NCBI RefSeq assembly: GCF_001465545.3
Contig: NZ_CP013480.3
Location: 3,534,001-3,598,000 of the forward strand
Direction: 5' to 3'
Source: Pandoraea norimbergensis
Lineage (GTDB): Bacteria > Pseudomonadota > Gammaproteobacteria > Burkholderiales > Burkholderiaceae
Length of the DNA: 64,000 bases
Numbering within the stretch: the stretch's first letter is position 1; each line of letters opens with the position of its first letter. Below are positions 62,159 to 64,000 of the stretch, in pieces. A model generated the notes under the pieces. The model did not search any database. It saw nothing but the letters and a program-made list of their open reading frames with translations, and was not told the origin of the DNA. A program made the translations under genes and the position numbers.

Positions 62159-63096
62159 ACGAGAATGTCGTGCACGGACACGTCCTGAAGACGGCGGCCG
62201 GTGCGCTGGAACTGGCTGGCCAGCCGGAGGGTAGCGAAATGGGCGGCGACGGTCTGTTCGATGTCGCGCCCGTAACCGCCGGCCATCGCAATGGCGACGG
62301 GCAAGCCGCGCTCGACACAAGCCGTCAGCACCTTGCGGTCACGGGCGAGCAGACCGTCATGCGAAAGCGCCAGGCGCCCAAGCCGATCGTTTTCCAGGGG
62401 ATCGGCCCCGGCGAGATAAATCACGAGCGACGGCGTGAATTGCGCGAACAGGTCCGTCAACGCGTGGCCAAGCGCAATCAGATACTCGTCGTCGCCGCAG
62501 CGGTCGGGCAATGCCACGTCGAGATCGCCGCGGGCCTTGTGAAACGGGTAATTGTGTTCGCCGTGCATCGACAAGGTGAATACGCTGGCGTCGTGTTCGA
62601 ATATCGCCGCCGTACCGTTGCCCTGATGGACGTCGAGGTCAATGATCGCAACGCGGGTGCCGGGACCGAGCTCGGCCTGCATGGCACGGGCGGCAACCGC
62701 GGCGTCGTTGAACACGCAGAACCCTTCGCCACGATCAGCGTAGGCATGATGGGTGCCACCGGCCAGATTCGCTGCGACGCCGTCGATCAGCGCCGCCCGG
62801 CACGCGGCGACCGTCGCCCCGGCGGAACGGCGCGAGCGCTCGACCATCTGCGTCGACCACGGGAAGCCGATATCGCGTTGTTCTTTGGCATCGAGTGCCC
62901 CGGTGCTGACACGGGCCACGTATTCGGCCGAGTGCACCCTGCGCAACATCGTGTCGTCGGCGGGCAGCGCTTCCGCCAGCGTCACGTGCGGCAACTCAGA
63001 CGCTACGCGCTCACGCAGTCGCGCGTACTTCTGCATGGGGAAGCGGTGCCCGGGGGGCAGAGGCAGGACAAAATGGTCGCTGTAAAACGCTTGCAT
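62155..63096 (-). CDS. Histone-deacetylase-superfamily zinc hydrolase
   Basis: A 313-residue member of the HDAC/acetylpolyamine amidohydrolase/AcuC superfamily, which removes acyl groups from amines or lysines. The zinc ligands are in place: D155 and H157 in IIDLDVHQGNG and D232 in LAGADPLENDRLG; the active-site His pair H116-H117 is in LAGGTHHAYADRGEGFCVFND. ATG 63096 (MQAFYSDHF) is the canonical start; the frame opens further upstream into an Arg-rich stretch that I do not count as coding. It is the first gene of the HDAC-like / EamA / nitroreductase group. Bacterial substrates are unknown. Confidence 0.92.
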   Translation of the reverse strand: MQAFYSDHFVLPLPPGHRFPMQKYARLRERVASELPHVTLAEALPADDTMLRRVHSAEYVARVSTGALDAKEQRDIGFPWSTQMVERSRRSAGATVAACRAALIDGVAANLAGGTHHAYADRGEGFCVFNDAAVAARAMQAELGPGTRVAIIDLDVHQGNGTAAIFEHDASVFTLSMHGEHNYPFHKARGDLDVALPDRCGDDEYLIALGHALTDLFAQFTPSLVIYLAGADPLENDRLGRLALSHDGLLARDRKVLTACVERGLPVAIAMAGGYGRDIEQTVAAHFATLRLASQFQRTGRRLQDVSVHDILV

Positions 63097-63415
63097 CGAC
63101 ACGATTGGCCGACAGACGCGGCACGCAAAAGGCGTTGAACGACATCGGCACCGGCGCGCGATACCCCGCCGCCGATTAGAAAAACCCTTCGGATTTTTGC
63201 CGCGAGTGACCGCTCCGCCAGTGCCGGAACCCGACGATAGTACCATCGCCGCGCCGGGTTCGCCGCGCCCCCAATCGGTGCAAAGCCGCACCAATTAAGG
63301 CTCTCCAAGGAGATCCCGGATTTCGCCGCAGCGCGGTGTCATGCAACTGTCACGCGCGTCTCAAGCGTTTGATTTAGTAAGCTTTTGTTGAATTGTTGCG
63401 CCGCACAAAAAAGAC

Positions 63416-63443
63416 TTGACAGCGACAAAAATATCTCTAAACT
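63416..63443 (+). promoter_or_regulatory. Probable promoter of the phasin gene
   Basis: TTGACA (63416-63421) is 16 bp from TAAACT (63438-63443), giving a leader of about 130 nt. TTGTTG motifs at 63385 and 63393 and a CAACAA at 63459 flank it and could be PhaR sites (guess). The rest of the 63097-63581 gap shows no gene. Confidence 0.55.
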
Positions 63444-63581
63444 TGCAATTGTGCGATGCAACAAAGAACATTGCACCACTTGAGAAGGCCCCAACCGTGT
63501 TTTCACCGAAATAAGGTGAGAACCAACAAAGCGAACACGGAGTGGGTCGATATGTTGTGTATGACACCATAGGAGAACGCC

Positions 63582-64000
63582 ATGTCGTTTCTGACCCCCG
63601 AGCAACTCGCTGCCGCCCACAAGGCCAACCTTGAAACCCTGTTTGGCCTGACCAACAAAGCCTTTGAAGGCGTTGAAAAGCTCGTCGAACTGAACCTGCA
63701 AGCCGTGAAGGCATCGCTGGCAGAATCCGCTTCGACCGCGCAAAAGGCTTTCGCTGTGAAGGACGCGCAGGAATTGCTCGCTCTGCAAGCTAACCTGGTC
63801 CAGCCGGCTGCCGAAAAGGCACTCGCCTACGGCCGTCACCTGTATGAAATCGCTTCGTCGACGCAAGCCGAAGTGACCAAGGTGGCCGAAGCCCAACTGG
63901 CAGAAAGCTCGCAGAATGTGCAAGCGCTGTTCGACAACCTGGCCAAGAACGCACCGGCCGGTTCGGAGTCGGCAGTTGCACTCGCCAAGTCGGCCCTGTC
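63582..64000 (+). CDS. phaP: Phasin (PHA granule-associated protein), 3' end beyond window
   Basis: The frame opens with ATG 63582 after TAGGAGA and is open for 139 codons to the window edge, so about three quarters of a typical 185-190-residue phasin is visible. The sequence [23 protein letters not shown], then [21 protein letters not shown] and [20 protein letters not shown] is the all-helical, amphipathic phasin-2 pattern. Phasins coat polyhydroxybutyrate granules and control their number and size, and are repressed by PhaR when no granules are present. The gene indicates that the organism makes PHB. Confidence 0.93.
   Translation, partial: MSFLTPEQLAAAHKANLETLFGLTNKAFEGVEKLVELNLQAVKASLAESASTAQKAFAVKDAQELLALQANLVQPAAEKALAYGRHLYEIASSTQAEVTKVAEAQLAESSQNVQALFDNLAKNAPAGSESAVALAKSAL

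Noticed and set aside
62122-63138. Plus-strand frame opposite the HDAC-like gene
   Set aside because: Shadow; the minus strand has all zinc ligands and a canonical start.

Overview
The window is a high-GC chromosomal segment of a beta-proteobacterium of the Burkholderiaceae. The gene set (glnA-ntrB-ntrC block, orphan EF-G, aat-bpt-pyrD block, phasin, Nudix/MBL fusion protein) and the protein sequences fit Burkholderia or Pandoraea, most likely Pandoraea. That assignment is inference from family resemblance, not from a database search. The window holds about 60 protein genes, five tRNA genes, no rRNA, no CRISPR array, no insertion sequence and no recognisable prophage.

Layout. 0-6.4 kb, minus strand: a gene cut by the left edge, rfbD, and the nitrogen-control block ntrC-ntrB-glnA. 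glnA has a sigma-54 promoter and a dense cluster of NtrC-type half-sites upstream. 6.4-13.6 kb: rhodanese, LysE exporter, small proteins, three tandem identical tRNA-Lys(CTT) genes, a glycine-zipper lipoprotein, a HipA-family kinase of the YjjJ type with 11-bp operator-like repeats, and a pair made of a ubiquitin-like MoaD/ThiS protein and a beta-propeller protein. 13.9-24.1 kb: chemoreceptor, orphan EF-G, a glycosyltransferase-like protein, pdxY, S-formylglutathione hydrolase, then a tandem winged-helix regulator, a GH18 chitinase-like protein without signal peptide and a holin-like protein.

24-40 kb: several small membrane or exported proteins, GntR regulator plus AEC transporter, diguanylate cyclase, cold-shock protein, glutathionyl-hydroquinone reductase, purT, and a TetR-controlled SDR / Baeyer-Villiger-type monooxygenase / hydrolase group followed by a Nudix-MBL fusion. 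40-54 kb: two tandem Wzz/KpsE-like membrane proteins, tRNA-His, dusA, eamA, GNAT, tRNA-fMet, Nudix hydrolase, the N-degron enzymes aat and bpt, pyrD, an amino-acid ABC binding protein and permease without an ATPase, and lutA-lutB. 54-64 kb: three uncharacterised proteins around an IclR regulator, a PBP7-type endopeptidase, a nitroreductase / EamA / histone-deacetylase-like group, and the start of a phasin gene cut by the right edge.

Most of the window is ordinary core chromosome. The parts most worth a second look are: (1) tandem-wHTH regulator + chitinase + holin-like protein at 21.4-24.1 kb, a possible holin-dependent release module; (2) the diglycine-ending ubiquitin-like protein next to a beta-propeller at 12.1-13.6 kb; (3) the unassigned three-gene set around IclR at 54.6-58.5 kb; (4) the YjjJ/HipA kinase with helically phased direct repeats; (5) three intrinsic terminators with no gene to serve, which suggest small RNAs.
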